DNA of 40,801 nucleotides from Prevotella sp. (GCA_017964785.1 JAGCRH010000137.1:1-40801); one strand, 5' to 3'; shown: positions 24,853-33,588, counted from the stretch's first letter. Made by a program: numbers and translations. The notes: generated by a model from the sequence alone, not told the origin.

Positions 24853-25053
24853 ATGATTGAGACTCTGCTCATCTCCGCGTTAATAATTGCTATCGCGATG
24901 GTATTTTTCCTCGTGAGGGTGCTGTTCGTGAAGGGTGGCGAGTTCAAGTCGCAGCATATCCACGACTCTGAGGCGATGCGTGAGCGGGGTATCAACTGCG
25001 TGCTCGATCAGGACCGTGAAATGCGTAATCAAAAAATAATAAGTAAAAGATGA
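24853..25053 (+). CDS. 66-aa single-pass membrane microprotein
   Basis: The start ATG at 24853 follows a strong promoter; a longer in-frame ORF from 24580 would run through that promoter and antisense to pepD, so it is not the gene. Residues 4-26 form one transmembrane helix (TLLISALIIAIAMVFFLVRV), followed by a charged cytoplasmic or periplasmic tail (GGEFKSQHIHDSEAMRERGI) with one Cys (C49). The stop overlaps the next ATG (ATGA), so it is translated together with the OmpH-like lipoprotein. No family name known to me. Confidence 0.75.
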   Translation: MIETLLISALIIAIAMVFFLVRVLFVKGGEFKSQHIHDSEAMRERGINCVLDQDREMRNQKIISKR

Positions 25054-25688
25054 AAAAGTACATTTTCCCTGCACTCGCCATCGCTGCCATGATGGTTTCG
25101 TGCAACAATGCCGCCCCGAAGATGGACGAGCAGCCTGCTGCTGCCGACGCCCAGACCACGGGCATGAAGATTGCCTACGTAGAGGTTGACTCGCTGATGA
25201 CGCAGTACACCTTTGCCAAGGATTACAGTGTGACACTGGAGAAGAAGTCGAACAACGCCCGCAACACGCTCACCCAGAAGGGTAACGCCCTGCAGGCTGC
25301 CGTGAACAACTTCCAGCAGAAACTCAACAACAACGGTTTCCAGAGCCGTGAGCAGGCGGCCTCCGTGCAGAATGCCATCCAGCGCCAGCAGAACGACCTG
25401 CAGGCACTCCAGGCCCGCCTGGAGACGGAACTGGCCAACGAGACGGCTAAGTTCAATGAGGCCCTGCGCGACTCGCTGAACAACTTCCTCCAGGCCTACA
25501 ACAAGGATAAGAAGTACGACATCATCCTCTCGAAGGCTGGCGACAATATTCTCTTTGCCGACAAGAAGTACGACATCACGCAGGATGTGATCAACGGCCT
25601 GAACAAACGCTATAAGCCCGGACAGAAGGCTGACGCCAAGAAGACAGATGAAAAGAAAACCGACGAGAAGAAAGAGGAAAAGAAATAA
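25050..25688 (+). CDS. OmpH/Skp-family chaperone-like lipoprotein
   Basis: 212 residues. Lipoprotein signal with Cys18 (AAMMVSC). IAYVEVDSLMTQY opens the Skp/OmpH domain, then a long coiled coil (about 60-155, rich in Gln, Asn and Ala) and the closing strand KKYDIILSKAGDNILFADKKYDIT typical of the family. Skp holds unfolded outer-membrane proteins in the periplasm; the lipid anchor makes this a membrane-bound variant, common in Bacteroidota. The tail is Lys/Asp/Glu-rich (repeated DEKKTDEKK). A terminator follows. Confidence 0.9.
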   Translation: MKKYIFPALAIAAMMVSCNNAAPKMDEQPAAADAQTTGMKIAYVEVDSLMTQYTFAKDYSVTLEKKSNNARNTLTQKGNALQAAVNNFQQKLNNNGFQSREQAASVQNAIQRQQNDLQALQARLETELANETAKFNEALRDSLNNFLQAYNKDKKYDIILSKAGDNILFADKKYDITQDVINGLNKRYKPGQKADAKKTDEKKTDEKKEEKK

Positions 25689-25711
25689 TCCTTCCGTCGA
25701 ACGGTCATAGA

Positions 25712-25748
25712 AATCCCCGAAAGCCGATGCGCTTCCGGGGATTTTTTT
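25712..25748 (+). terminator. Terminator after the OmpH-like gene
   Basis: AATCCCCG (25712-25719) and CGGGGATT pair at the base of a longer imperfect stem, followed by a run of Ts to 25748. Confidence 0.82.
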
Positions 25749-25825
25749 CGTCACATGTACTCAAGAATTTTAGCGTGATGGCGCAAATTTCTCCCGAATA
25801 TGGCGGTGGAATCCAAAAATATTCG

Positions 25826-25833
25826 TAACTTTG
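25826..25833 (+). promoter_or_regulatory. -7 element of the lysozyme gene
   Basis: TAACTTTG at 25826-25833; no TTTG at the right distance. It places the 5' end near 25839 and excludes the upstream in-frame ATG at 25800. Confidence 0.5.
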
Positions 25834-25853
25834 CGCGTCAAAATTGGAAAATA

Positions 25854-26735
25854 ATGAAAAGACTCATCTTACTGCTGCTGGTTTGCATCCTCGCCATTGC
25901 CGTGGGAGATGCCTACGCCCAGCGCTCAAAGAAGAATACGGCGCGCAAGCGCCCCAAGACCACCAAGGTGGTGAAAGGCAAGAAGAAGACGACGGCGAAG
26001 AAGACCGCCAAGGCCTCGGCCAAGAAGCGGGCGGCCAAGAAACCGGCGCGGCGGAAGGCCGTCGCCCAGAGGCCCCGGCCCGCCCAGAACATGGACGACG
26101 GCGATCCCTACATCATGTGCGAGGACACCTGCGACCACGTGCACGGCATCGACCTGAGCCACTACCAGGGCGAGGTATTCTGGGAGACCGTCGGTGGCCA
26201 CACGAAGATGGCGTATGTCTATCTGAAAGCCACCGAGGGCGGCGACCGCATCGACTCACGCTACGAGCGCAACATCGAACTGGCCCACCGCTACGGGTTG
26301 AAGGTGGGCTCCTACCACTTCTTCCGTCCGAAGACACCGCTGCACCTGCAACTGCGTAACTTCACCGCCCAGTGCCTGCCCGGAGAGCAGGACCTGATCC
26401 CGATGATCGACGTAGAGACGACGGGTAACATGCCCGACGGCCAGTTCTGCGACTCGCTGAAAACCTTCCTCCGGATGGTGGAGCGCGCCTACCACCAGAA
26501 ACCGCTGGTCTACACGTTCCGCAACTTCTACAACTGGCATCTGGTGGGCCAACTCGACGGCTACCAACTGATGATTGCCATGTATCAGGATGAGGAGCCC
26601 GTGCTGGCCGACGGCCGTGATATCACCATGTGGCAGTACACGGGAAAGGGACGCATCATCGGCGTGAACGGCTATGTCGACAAGTCACGCTTCCTCGGCA
26701 ATCATGCCCTCCGCGAGATCCGCTTCCGCCATTAG
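25854..26735 (+). CDS. GH25 lysozyme (muramidase) with histone-like basic linker
   Basis: 293 residues from the ATG at 25854; the earlier in-frame ATG at 25800 precedes the promoter -7 and lacks a signal peptide. Signal peptide RLILLLLVCILAIAVGDAYA. Residues 24-76 are an extremely Lys/Arg/Ala-rich linker (KKTTAKKTAKASAKKRAAKK). Catalytic GH25 domain at about 95-288: HGIDLSHYQG (D100), LKATEG, VGSYHFFRP and PMIDVETTG (D186, E188), the residues that cleave peptidoglycan in this family. The full set is present, so an active exported muramidase is expected. Its role (wall remodelling, competition or phage-like lysis) is not shown; no holin is near. Confidence 0.9.
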   Translation: MKRLILLLLVCILAIAVGDAYAQRSKKNTARKRPKTTKVVKGKKKTTAKKTAKASAKKRAAKKPARRKAVAQRPRPAQNMDDGDPYIMCEDTCDHVHGIDLSHYQGEVFWETVGGHTKMAYVYLKATEGGDRIDSRYERNIELAHRYGLKVGSYHFFRPKTPLHLQLRNFTAQCLPGEQDLIPMIDVETTGNMPDGQFCDSLKTFLRMVERAYHQKPLVYTFRNFYNWHLVGQLDGYQLMIAMYQDEEPVLADGRDITMWQYTGKGRIIGVNGYVDKSRFLGNHALREIRFRH

Positions 26736-26780
26736 GAGTAATAGTAATCATAAATTTCAAAATTCAAACTTCAAAGTTCA

Positions 26781-27686
26781 ATGATAATAAAGTGTCCCGA
26801 ATGCGGTCATCAGGTTAGCGACCGCGCCAAGACTTGTCCCTCATGCGGGATTGAGATAGCAGGAAAGATCACCCGTTGTCCTGACTGTGGAGAATATATC
26901 TTCAAGGACGATCGCGAGTGTCCGAACTGTCATTGCAGTATCAATGCCTCGGCCAGCGAACCCGCCACCGGGCAGAGTGTCAATTCGCAGTCGTATGCCA
27001 TGATGCCGGAGATCCCTGAGATACCGCAAACTGAGGAGCCCAAGAAGACGGGGCACAAGATCCTGTGGTCGTCGATCGTCGTGGGCTTCGTCATCGCCCT
27101 GATTATCGTTTTCCTCGGTATCTATTTCTACCAGAAGTCGCAACAGGAGAACGAGATGCGGGCCTACGAGAACGCCATGATGAGCGCAGAGCCTGCCGTG
27201 TTGCAGAACTTCCTCGATATGTATATCGATGCCTCGGTGGCCCATCGCGACTCCATCAAAGCCCATTTGGAGATATTGAAGAAGGTGGACCGCGACTGGC
27301 AGAATGCCTTCGCCAGTCAGTCGAAGGCGGCCCTCCAGTTGTTCATCGACCGTAATCCTGAGAATATCCATGTGACCGAGGCGCGTCTGATGATTGACTC
27401 GCTCGACTTTGCGGCAGCGAAGTTGGAAGATACGATGGATGCCTACCAGAAGTATATGGACAGCCATCAGCAGGGCGTCTATTACGACGAGGCCGCCAAT
27501 GCCTACGACCGCATCCGGGAAGAAACCGAGGCCAAGCGTCGTCAGGCCCAGCAGGATTCCATTATGAAAGCCCAGCAGGCCGCCGAGGCCCAGCCGGCTC
27601 AGCCGGCACAACCCAAGCCGACCCAACCTGCGGCAAAGCCCGCCCAGTCCAAATCGGCCCAGCCTGCGGCAAAGCCCGCCCATTAG
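26781..27686 (+). CDS. Zinc-ribbon membrane protein
   Basis: 301 residues. Two zinc-ribbon halves, each with two CxxC knuckles: C5/C8 with C19/C22, and C33/C36 with C47/C50. A linker is followed by one transmembrane helix at about 94-117 (WSSIVVGFVIALIIVFLGIYF), then a helical outer domain (120-255) and a Gln/Ala/Pro tail with repeats (PAQPAQPKPTQPAAKPAQ). The cytoplasmic zinc ribbon joined to an extracytoplasmic domain resembles bacterial zinc_ribbon_2 membrane proteins of unknown role. It stands 45 bases after the lysozyme gene and converges with the next gene. Confidence 0.85.
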   Translation: MIIKCPECGHQVSDRAKTCPSCGIEIAGKITRCPDCGEYIFKDDRECPNCHCSINASASEPATGQSVNSQSYAMMPEIPEIPQTEEPKKTGHKILWSSIVVGFVIALIIVFLGIYFYQKSQQENEMRAYENAMMSAEPAVLQNFLDMYIDASVAHRDSIKAHLEILKKVDRDWQNAFASQSKAALQLFIDRNPENIHVTEARLMIDSLDFAAAKLEDTMDAYQKYMDSHQQGVYYDEAANAYDRIREETEAKRRQAQQDSIMKAQQAAEAQPAQPAQPKPTQPAAKPAQSKSAQPAAKPAH

Positions 27687-27710
27687 ACCCATTCAACCCA
27701 TTCACTCTGC

Positions 27711-28541
27711 TCACTCCTCGATATGCGAGAGCGAATGGGCAAACGATGCAAAGAAATTCGTCAGCGTCTCCGAAGGAAAATAACGGAAGTATCGTGCGGA
27801 ACGGTGTATATGCCCGAGCATGGCACTTCCGTTACTTGTATGCACAAATACATCGCCCGCATCTTGTAGGAAATAAAAGTCCCTGGCGCGGGTGTTGGTG
27901 AACTCGATCAGTTCCTGTGCCACCTGCTCCACGTTCTTATCGTGTTTGTCGCCCGCAAAGGCAATCTCCTCTTTCTCAAATCCCAACAGTTCCATCAGCA
28001 ACGAGGCCTCCAACTTGGCCACCTGTTGCAGTTGGAGCGTTTTAAGCCATTTGCCTAAGGTCGTGAAGTCGGCATGGCGGCCATCTGTGCGGAGACAGAT
28101 GCCCAGTTCCACGAGTTGTCGGATGGGCACGCCCTCGTTCAGGATGTGTCGCGACACGCGGATGATGGTGAGCAACACCTGACGGGTGCGGATGTCCGAC
28201 TGTTCGTCGTCGAGGATGGTCTGGAGTTTCTTGTTCAGCAGTGGGTTTGTCAGATGGTCTGCCCGCAGGAATTCGTCGGGCTCCTCTTCTGCATAGCGCG
28301 CTTTCTTGCGTATCTCCTGGATGGTCTTCTCCCACAGTTGCCATTGCTTGTCCGTCAGATGGAGGAAGAACTGATCCTTGCTGCGTTGCAGGCCTTCATA
28401 GACATAGCCTGCCACGTCGTGCATGACGGCCAACTGAAAGAGTTGTCCCCACTTGTAGACGGACATGGGCTCGATCTGTTCTTTCTGCTCGAAGGCCCCG
28501 ATGTGGATCAGACGGAAGAGATTACGTTGGATGATATTCAT
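27711..28541 (-). CDS. Nucleotidyltransferase-family-related protein lacking the catalytic motif
   Basis: 276 residues. The segment NEGVPIRQLVELGICL followed by LGKWLKTLQLQQVAKLEASLLMELLGF resembles the C-terminal half of Bacteroidota uncharacterised nucleotidyltransferases (PF14907-like), where a G-[IL]-x-[IL]-RQ helix is typical. I find no GSxxxD...D motif, so the catalytic core is missing or replaced. Helical, cytoplasmic. It lies 27 bases beyond the antiporter gene, separated only by a duplicated 14-bp word, so it may be the last gene of the lacI-uxaA operon or simply downstream. Function unknown. Confidence 0.6.
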   Translation of the reverse strand: MNIIQRNLFRLIHIGAFEQKEQIEPMSVYKWGQLFQLAVMHDVAGYVYEGLQRSKDQFFLHLTDKQWQLWEKTIQEIRKKARYAEEEPDEFLRADHLTNPLLNKKLQTILDDEQSDIRTRQVLLTIIRVSRHILNEGVPIRQLVELGICLRTDGRHADFTTLGKWLKTLQLQQVAKLEASLLMELLGFEKEEIAFAGDKHDKNVEQVAQELIEFTNTRARDFYFLQDAGDVFVHTSNGSAMLGHIHRSARYFRYFPSETLTNFFASFAHSLSHIEE

Positions 28542-28568
28542 TGAAGATTGAACATTGAAGATTGAACA
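28541..28568. repeat. Two tandem copies of a 14-bp word
   Basis: TTGAAGATTGAACA occurs twice back to back (28541-28554, 28555-28568), filling the whole gap between the antiporter gene and the next. Confidence 0.85.
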
Positions 28569-29852
28569 TTATGAATACCGCTTGGGGTAGCGCAGGAAAA
28601 TGGAAAGGAGGGCTGCGATGCCGATGGCAAAGGGATAATATAAATAAGGTATAATACTGATGGGATTCAGCGCTGCCAGTCCTGCGGCCATCAGCAGTTG
28701 GGCACCATACGGGATGAGTCCCTGCACGAAACAGGAGAAAGTATCGAGGATGGAGGCGGCCTTCTTGTTGTCCACGCCGTATCTGTCGCCAATCTGTTTG
28801 GCAATACCGCCAACTGTGATGATGGCAACGGTATTGTTGGCCGTACAGACATCCACCAGTGCCACCAAAGTGCCGATGCTGAGTTCTGCGCCACGTTTTC
28901 CCTTGATGTGGCGTGTCATCCGCTTGATGATGTAGTCGATGCCGCCTTGCTGTTTGATGAGTTCCAGCATGCCGCCTGCCATCATGGTGATGATGATGAG
29001 TTCACCCATGCCGACGATACCGTCACCCATTGCCTTCATCCACCCGAAAATGTCAAAAGCACCCGTCAGCAGACCGATGATACCCGTCAGGATGATGCCT
29101 AACGTCAGTACCGCCATCACATTCATACCGAAGATGGCCGTGATGAGAACGGCGAGGTAGGGGATGACCTTCGTCCACTGCACGCTGCCAATCTCCTGAG
29201 GGGCATGGATCTCAGATCCCATCAGAAAATAGATGATACAGACCACAAAGGCGGCAGGTGCCACAATGAAGGAATTGACCCTGAACTTGTCGCTCAGGCG
29301 GCATCCCTGTGTGGTGGTGGCCACAATCGTCGTGTCAGAGATAAATGAAAGATTGTCACCGAAGAAAGAACCTCCAACGACGACGGCAGTCATCATGGCC
29401 ACATCTGTGCCTGTCTGCTGGGCCACGCCTGCTGCAATGGGGGTCAGTGCCACGATGGTGCCTACCGATGTGCCGATGGACAAGGAGATGAAACAGGCTG
29501 CGATGAATAGTCCTGCCAACAGCATCTGTGGCGGCAGGCAGACCAGCGTCAGGTTGACGGTGGCATCGATGCAGCCCATCACTTTGGCGGAGTTCGCAAA
29601 GGCGCCTGCGAGTACAAAAATCCAGATCATCAGCATCATCTGTCCTGTGGCGGCCCCCCGGCTGAAGGTGTCGATGCGTTCCTTCAGGGGACGACCATGG
29701 TGTATGATGATGGCGTAGATGCTCGACACCATGAAGGCAACGGTGATGGGTACCTTGTAGAAGTCACCTGCAATGATGCTGGTGACTAAGTACAAGATGA
29801 CGAACACCCCTAACGGCGACAATGCGATGAGTCCTCTATAATGTGATGCCAT
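28569..29852 (-). CDS. Na+/H+ antiporter, NhaC-type
   Basis: 427 residues starting MASHYRGL at 29852; the frame is open 21 codons further but that would lie wholly inside uxaA. The start overlaps the uxaA stop by 17 bases. About 10-11 hydrophobic helices, with the conserved GGSFFGDNLSFISDTT motif near the middle of the NhaC family and FANSAKVMG earlier. It exchanges sodium for protons, or could carry an organic acid as some NhaC relatives do. Placement between uronate genes suggests pH or sodium balance, or transport, during growth on sugar acids; that is inference. Confidence 0.85.
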   Translation of the reverse strand: MASHYRGLIALSPLGVFVILYLVTSIIAGDFYKVPITVAFMVSSIYAIIIHHGRPLKERIDTFSRGAATGQMMLMIWIFVLAGAFANSAKVMGCIDATVNLTLVCLPPQMLLAGLFIAACFISLSIGTSVGTIVALTPIAAGVAQQTGTDVAMMTAVVVGGSFFGDNLSFISDTTIVATTTQGCRLSDKFRVNSFIVAPAAFVVCIIYFLMGSEIHAPQEIGSVQWTKVIPYLAVLITAIFGMNVMAVLTLGIILTGIIGLLTGAFDIFGWMKAMGDGIVGMGELIIITMMAGGMLELIKQQGGIDYIIKRMTRHIKGKRGAELSIGTLVALVDVCTANNTVAIITVGGIAKQIGDRYGVDNKKAASILDTFSCFVQGLIPYGAQLLMAAGLAALNPISIIPYLYYPFAIGIAALLSIFLRYPKRYS

Positions 29853-31332
29853 TTTTGAAGATGGATATTTCACGATAGTCGTTTTCTTCGTTCTTGGTGG
29901 GTTGTCCGTTAGCAATGGCTATTACCTTATCAATGAATTCCGGCAATAGTTCCTGCATTGTGCACCCTTCCAATAATTGTCCTGCAGAGAAGTCCACCCA
30001 GTTGGGCTTGTTCTTGGCCAGCGTGGGGTTTGTGGCAATCTTCATGGTGGGGATGAAGGTACCAAAAGGTGTGCCGCGTCCGGTGGTAAAGAGTACCAGA
30101 TGACAGCCGGAGGCGGCGAGAGCCGTTGCGGCCACGAGGTCGTTACCGGGAGCCGACAAGAGGTTCAGACCTTTGTTTTGCAGACGATCCCCATATTCCA
30201 TCACGCCACTAACTGGCGCCTTGCCACACTTCTGGACACAACCCAGTGCCTTGTCTTCGAGGGTAGAGATGCCTCCGGCTTTGTTGCCTGGTGAGGGATT
30301 TTCGCCAACTGGCTCGCCGTGTGAGAGGAAATACTCCTTGAAATTATTGATCATCGAGACGGTCTGCTGGAAGATTTCCTCTGTGCGGCAGCGATTCATC
30401 AGAATGGGCTCTGCCCCAAACATTTCCGGCACTTCTGTCAGAACCGATGTGCCGCCCTGGGCCACAAGCCAGTCGGAGAATTCGCCTACTAATGGGTTGG
30501 CGGTAATGCCGGAAAAACCGTCGGAGCCTCCGCATTTCAGACCTATCCGCAGTTCCGACACAGATACTTCTTCGCGTCGATCCTTGCTGACAATATCGTA
30601 GAGTTCGCGCAGGATACGCATGCCTTCTTCTATTTCATTGCCCTTCACCTTTTGGGTTACGAGCAGACGGATGCGGCTCTTGTCATAGTCGCCCAACATC
30701 GCCATGAAATCGTCGGGCTGGTTGTTCTCACAACCCAGACTTAAGACCAGTACGGCACCTGCGTTAGGGTGCTGACAGATGTCTCGGAGTATCTTACGGG
30801 TATTTTCATGATCACCGGAAAGTTGTGAACAGCCATAATTGTGATGCCAGGCATTCACAGCGTCAATTCCCTGACAGTTGGTTTCCTGTCGCAGTTTCTC
30901 TGCCAGTTTCTCGGCAATGCCGTTCACACAACCAACCGTTGGTACAATCCATATCTCATTACGGATGCCCACATCCCCATTTTTGCGTTTATAACCCTGA
31001 AAGGTTCTACCTTCATTAGCGATGTTCAGTTCCTCACCGATAGGATTGTAGGTGTATTCGAGTGTGCCTGAGAGATTGGTCTTTAGATTGTGCTCATTCA
31101 CCCAATCGCCTGCTTTCAAGGATTGTTGGGCATGACCGATGGGATAGCCGTATTTGATGATGTCCTCGTCTTTTGCCACATCCTTGACCAGAATTTTGTG
31201 TCCGGCAGGGGTGTCTTGATTGATGGTTATCCTTTGGCCGTCAACCTCGATGATTTCTCCCTTTTGTTTTGTTTGCAGGCAAACTACCACCGAATCGGCT
31301 GGATTGATCTTCAAATAGGTTGTCAAATCCAT
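29836..31332 (-). CDS. uxaA: Altronate dehydratase
   Basis: 498 residues, UxaA/altronate hydrolase family. Dehydrates D-altronate to 2-keto-3-deoxygluconate in galacturonate breakdown. The N-terminal SAF domain (AGHKILVKDVAKDEDIIKYG, to ~residue 75) is followed by GYKRKNGDVGIRNEIWIVP, which opens the large catalytic domain; NAWHHNYGCSQ and GLKCGGSDGFSGITANP supply metal- and substrate-binding residues. Length matches the family. Begins 3 bases after the lacI-type gene ends and overlaps the antiporter, so the three are one operon. Product KDG is the substrate of the divergent kdgK. uxaB and uxaC are not in the window. Confidence 0.92.
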   Translation of the reverse strand: MDLTTYLKINPADSVVVCLQTKQKGEIIEVDGQRITINQDTPAGHKILVKDVAKDEDIIKYGYPIGHAQQSLKAGDWVNEHNLKTNLSGTLEYTYNPIGEELNIANEGRTFQGYKRKNGDVGIRNEIWIVPTVGCVNGIAEKLAEKLRQETNCQGIDAVNAWHHNYGCSQLSGDHENTRKILRDICQHPNAGAVLVLSLGCENNQPDDFMAMLGDYDKSRIRLLVTQKVKGNEIEEGMRILRELYDIVSKDRREEVSVSELRIGLKCGGSDGFSGITANPLVGEFSDWLVAQGGTSVLTEVPEMFGAEPILMNRCRTEEIFQQTVSMINNFKEYFLSHGEPVGENPSPGNKAGGISTLEDKALGCVQKCGKAPVSGVMEYGDRLQNKGLNLLSAPGNDLVAATALAASGCHLVLFTTGRGTPFGTFIPTMKIATNPTLAKNKPNWVDFSAGQLLEGCTMQELLPEFIDKVIAIANGQPTKNEENDYREISIFKNGITL

Positions 31333-31335
31333 CGT

Positions 31336-32403
31336 TTATATGGCAGTTCGTCTGTAGAAGTCTACGTTTTCTTTTGTTAGGATCTCAATGGGCATATAGT
31401 TCACGGGGTTCACTTCCCGTTTCAACACGATGGCATTGAAGAGGGCATCCACACTGGCATAACCCTGCTGATAGGCGTGCTGGGCAATAAGGAACGATAT
31501 ACTTCCCTGTCGGATACATTCCTCGTTCTTCGGCACCATGTCGTAGCCCATAATCTGAATATTGCGCCGGTTGCTCTTCTGCAGGAACTCGCCCACAATA
31601 TGGGCCTTGGAATTAAAGGTTATACAATGGTGTACCTGTGGGTGGGTGTTGAAGAACTTCTCTAAGATGGAGTTATACTCCTTTCGTTCCTCGTCGAGCG
31701 GAAGGTCCACTTCGGTAATCTTCACATCGGGAAAGTGGTCCACCATATAATGACGGAAACCCGTCTCACGGTTAGCCTGCTGCTTAGAGCCGACCTTACC
31801 GTCGCGGGTTTGTTTTACGAGTGCAATCTCTTTTTCCTTATTGGCAATGAGCATCAGCATACGGGCGGCGAAGTAACCGCTGGCAAAGGAGTCCTGTCCA
31901 AAGAAAGCCAGGGGCTTCAGGTCTGGCATATAGGAGTCAAGCAGCACATAAGGGATGCCCTTGTCTATCAGTTTTTCCGTGAAGCGTCCTGTCTGTTCCA
32001 ACGTAGTCGGCACGATAATGACACCATCGAATTTTTCCGTCAGGAATTCACGTACCATACGGGTAAAGGCGGCATTGTTGAAACGCTCATAATACATATA
32101 TTTCAGCGTAATACCGAAGTCGCGGCGGAAGTCCGTACAGGCTTGTGCCCCTTCCTCTATCTCGTCCCAGTAAGCCTCTTGCTCATGCTTGGGCAGCACG
32201 ATATAAAAAGTGTATTTCTTGTTGTAGGCGAGGGCAGAAGCGTAGACGTTGGGCTTATAGTCCATCTCCTCCAATGCCTTATTAACTTTGTCGAGAGCCA
32301 CTTTTGAAACGTTCGGACGATTGTGCAGTACACGGTCTACCGTTCCTACCGATACGCCTGCACGCTCGGCAATATCCTTAATCCTGATGTTCTCTTTTGC
32401 CAT
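31336..32403 (-). CDS. LacI-family transcriptional regulator of the sugar-acid locus
   Basis: 355 residues. N-terminal LacI helix-turn-helix and hinge (IRIKDIAERAGVSVGTVDRV ... YKPNVYASALA), then a periplasmic-binding-protein-like ligand domain (FYIVLPKHEQEAYWDEIEEG, FDGVIIVPTTLEQ). It opens the leftward operon and faces kdgK. The shared intergenic region holds a perfect inverted repeat that covers both -33 boxes, the expected binding site for such a repressor. The inducer is probably a uronate intermediate such as KDG; that is inference. Confidence 0.9.
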   Translation of the reverse strand: MAKENIRIKDIAERAGVSVGTVDRVLHNRPNVSKVALDKVNKALEEMDYKPNVYASALAYNKKYTFYIVLPKHEQEAYWDEIEEGAQACTDFRRDFGITLKYMYYERFNNAAFTRMVREFLTEKFDGVIIVPTTLEQTGRFTEKLIDKGIPYVLLDSYMPDLKPLAFFGQDSFASGYFAARMLMLIANKEKEIALVKQTRDGKVGSKQQANRETGFRHYMVDHFPDVKITEVDLPLDEERKEYNSILEKFFNTHPQVHHCITFNSKAHIVGEFLQKSNRRNIQIMGYDMVPKNEECIRQGSISFLIAQHAYQQGYASVDALFNAIVLKREVNPVNYMPIEILTKENVDFYRRTAI

Positions 32404-32429
32404 GATTGATGAATCTGTTTTGCTGTGTG

Positions 32430-32461
32430 CAAAGGTACGTCTTTTTTTTTATACCACCAAA
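32430..32461 (-). promoter_or_regulatory. Promoter of the lacI-uxaA-antiporter operon
   Basis: Minus strand: -33 TTTG at 32461-32458, spacer 20, -7 TACCTTTG at 32437-32430. The -33 sits in the left arm of the inverted repeat. Confidence 0.82.
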
Positions 32462-32485
32462 TTTCATGATGTAATATTTGGTGGT
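32453..32485. promoter_or_regulatory. Probable operator between the divergent promoters
   Basis: ACCACCAAAT (32453-32462) and ATTTGGTGGT (32476-32485), perfect 10-bp arms 13 bases apart, with arm centres 23 bp apart. Each arm contains one -33 TTTG, so a dimer or tetramer bound here would block both operons at once. Confidence 0.8.
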
Positions 32486-32508
32486 CTCGAACAAAAAGTG
32501 TACCTTTG
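32477..32508 (+). promoter_or_regulatory. Promoter of the kdgK-kdgA-sensor kinase operon
   Basis: -33 TTTG at 32477-32480 in the right arm of the operator, spacer 20, -7 TACCTTTG at 32501-32508. Leader of about 38 bases. Confidence 0.82.
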
Positions 32509-32551
32509 TAGCGCAAATGACATTTAATATTAATCGTATAATACAAAGACA

Positions 32552-33574
32552 ATGGCTAAGATTGTAACATTAGGCGAAATTATGCTTCGCCTGTCTCCGC
32601 AAGGAAACGACCGTTTCATCCAGAGTGAATCATTTCGTATCATCCCAGGTGGTGGTGAGGCCAACGTGGCTGTCTCGTTGGCTAATTATGGTCATGAGGC
32701 TTATTATGTGACAAAACTGCCGAAACATGAGATAGGTCAGATTGCCGTGAATGCGCTTCGCCGCTTTGGTGTGAAGACAGAATATGTAACCCGTGGAGGC
32801 GATCGTATTGGACTTTACTATGCTGAGACGGGTGCCTCGATGCGTCCTTCGAAGGTTATTTACGATCGTGCTCATTCTGCGATTGCAGAGGCTACTCCCG
32901 CTGATTTTGACTTCGACAAAATCATGGATGGGGCTGCATGGTTCCATTGGAGCGGTATCACACCTGCCATCTCTGACAAGGCCGCAGAACTGACAAAGTT
33001 GGCTTGTGAGGCAGCAAAGCGTCATGGGGTGATCGTCAGCGTCGACCTGAATTTCCGTAAGAAACTGTGGACCAGTGAGAAGGCGATCTCCATCATGCGT
33101 CCGCTGATGCAGTACGTGGATGTCTGCATTGGTAATGAAGAGGATGCAGAACTCTGTCTCGGCTTCAAGCCTGATGCCGATGTGGAGGGTGGTAAGACTG
33201 ATGCTGCCGGCTACGAGGGTATTTTCAAGCAGATGATGCAGGAGTTCGGTTTCAAGTATGTCGTCTCTACGCTCCGTGAGAGTTACAGTGCGACGTTCAA
33301 TGGCTGGAAGGCCCTCATCTATGACGGTAAGGAGTTCTATCAGAGCAAGCGCTATGAGATTAACCCGATCATCGACCGTGTCGGTGGTGGTGACTCCTTC
33401 TCCGGTGGTCTGATTCACGGTCTGCTGACAAAGAGCACCCAAGGCGAGGCCCTTGAATTTGCTGTGGCTGCATCAGCCCTGAAACATACCATCAACGGTG
33501 ACTTCAACCAAGTAAGCATAGAGGAAGTAGAGGCCCTCGCCGGCGGCAACGCCAGCGGCCGTGTCCAGCGTTAA
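32552..33574 (+). CDS. kdgK: 2-dehydro-3-deoxygluconokinase (KDG kinase)
   Basis: 340 residues, PfkB sugar kinase family. Phosphorylates KDG to KDPG. N-terminal substrate loop [15 protein letters not shown] (33-47), substrate-contact region around Y89-R98 ([14 protein letters not shown]), and the PfkB signature [12 protein letters not shown] with catalytic base D281. First gene of the rightward operon; its substrate is the product of UxaA encoded divergently. The aldolase gene follows after 14 bases. Confidence 0.93.
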   Translation: MAKIVTLGEIMLRLSPQGNDRFIQSESFRIIPGGGEANVAVSLANYGHEAYYVTKLPKHEIGQIAVNALRRFGVKTEYVTRGGDRIGLYYAETGASMRPSKVIYDRAHSAIAEATPADFDFDKIMDGAAWFHWSGITPAISDKAAELTKLACEAAKRHGVIVSVDLNFRKKLWTSEKAISIMRPLMQYVDVCIGNEEDAELCLGFKPDADVEGGKTDAAGYEGIFKQMMQEFGFKYVVSTLRESYSATFNGWKALIYDGKEFYQSKRYEINPIIDRVGGGDSFSGGLIHGLLTKSTQGEALEFAVAASALKHTINGDFNQVSIEEVEALAGGNASGRVQR

Positions 33575-33588
33575 ACAAAATAAGAACT

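Noticed and set aside
25926-26567. Minus-strand and alternate-frame ORFs in the GH25 gene
   Set aside because: High-GC shadows rich in Arg, Gly and Pro; the GH25 frame has the catalytic motifs and signal peptide.
28245-28568. Insertion-sequence or transposase remnant
   Set aside because: Only a doubled 14-bp word is present; no inverted terminal repeats or transposase sequence was found anywhere in the window.
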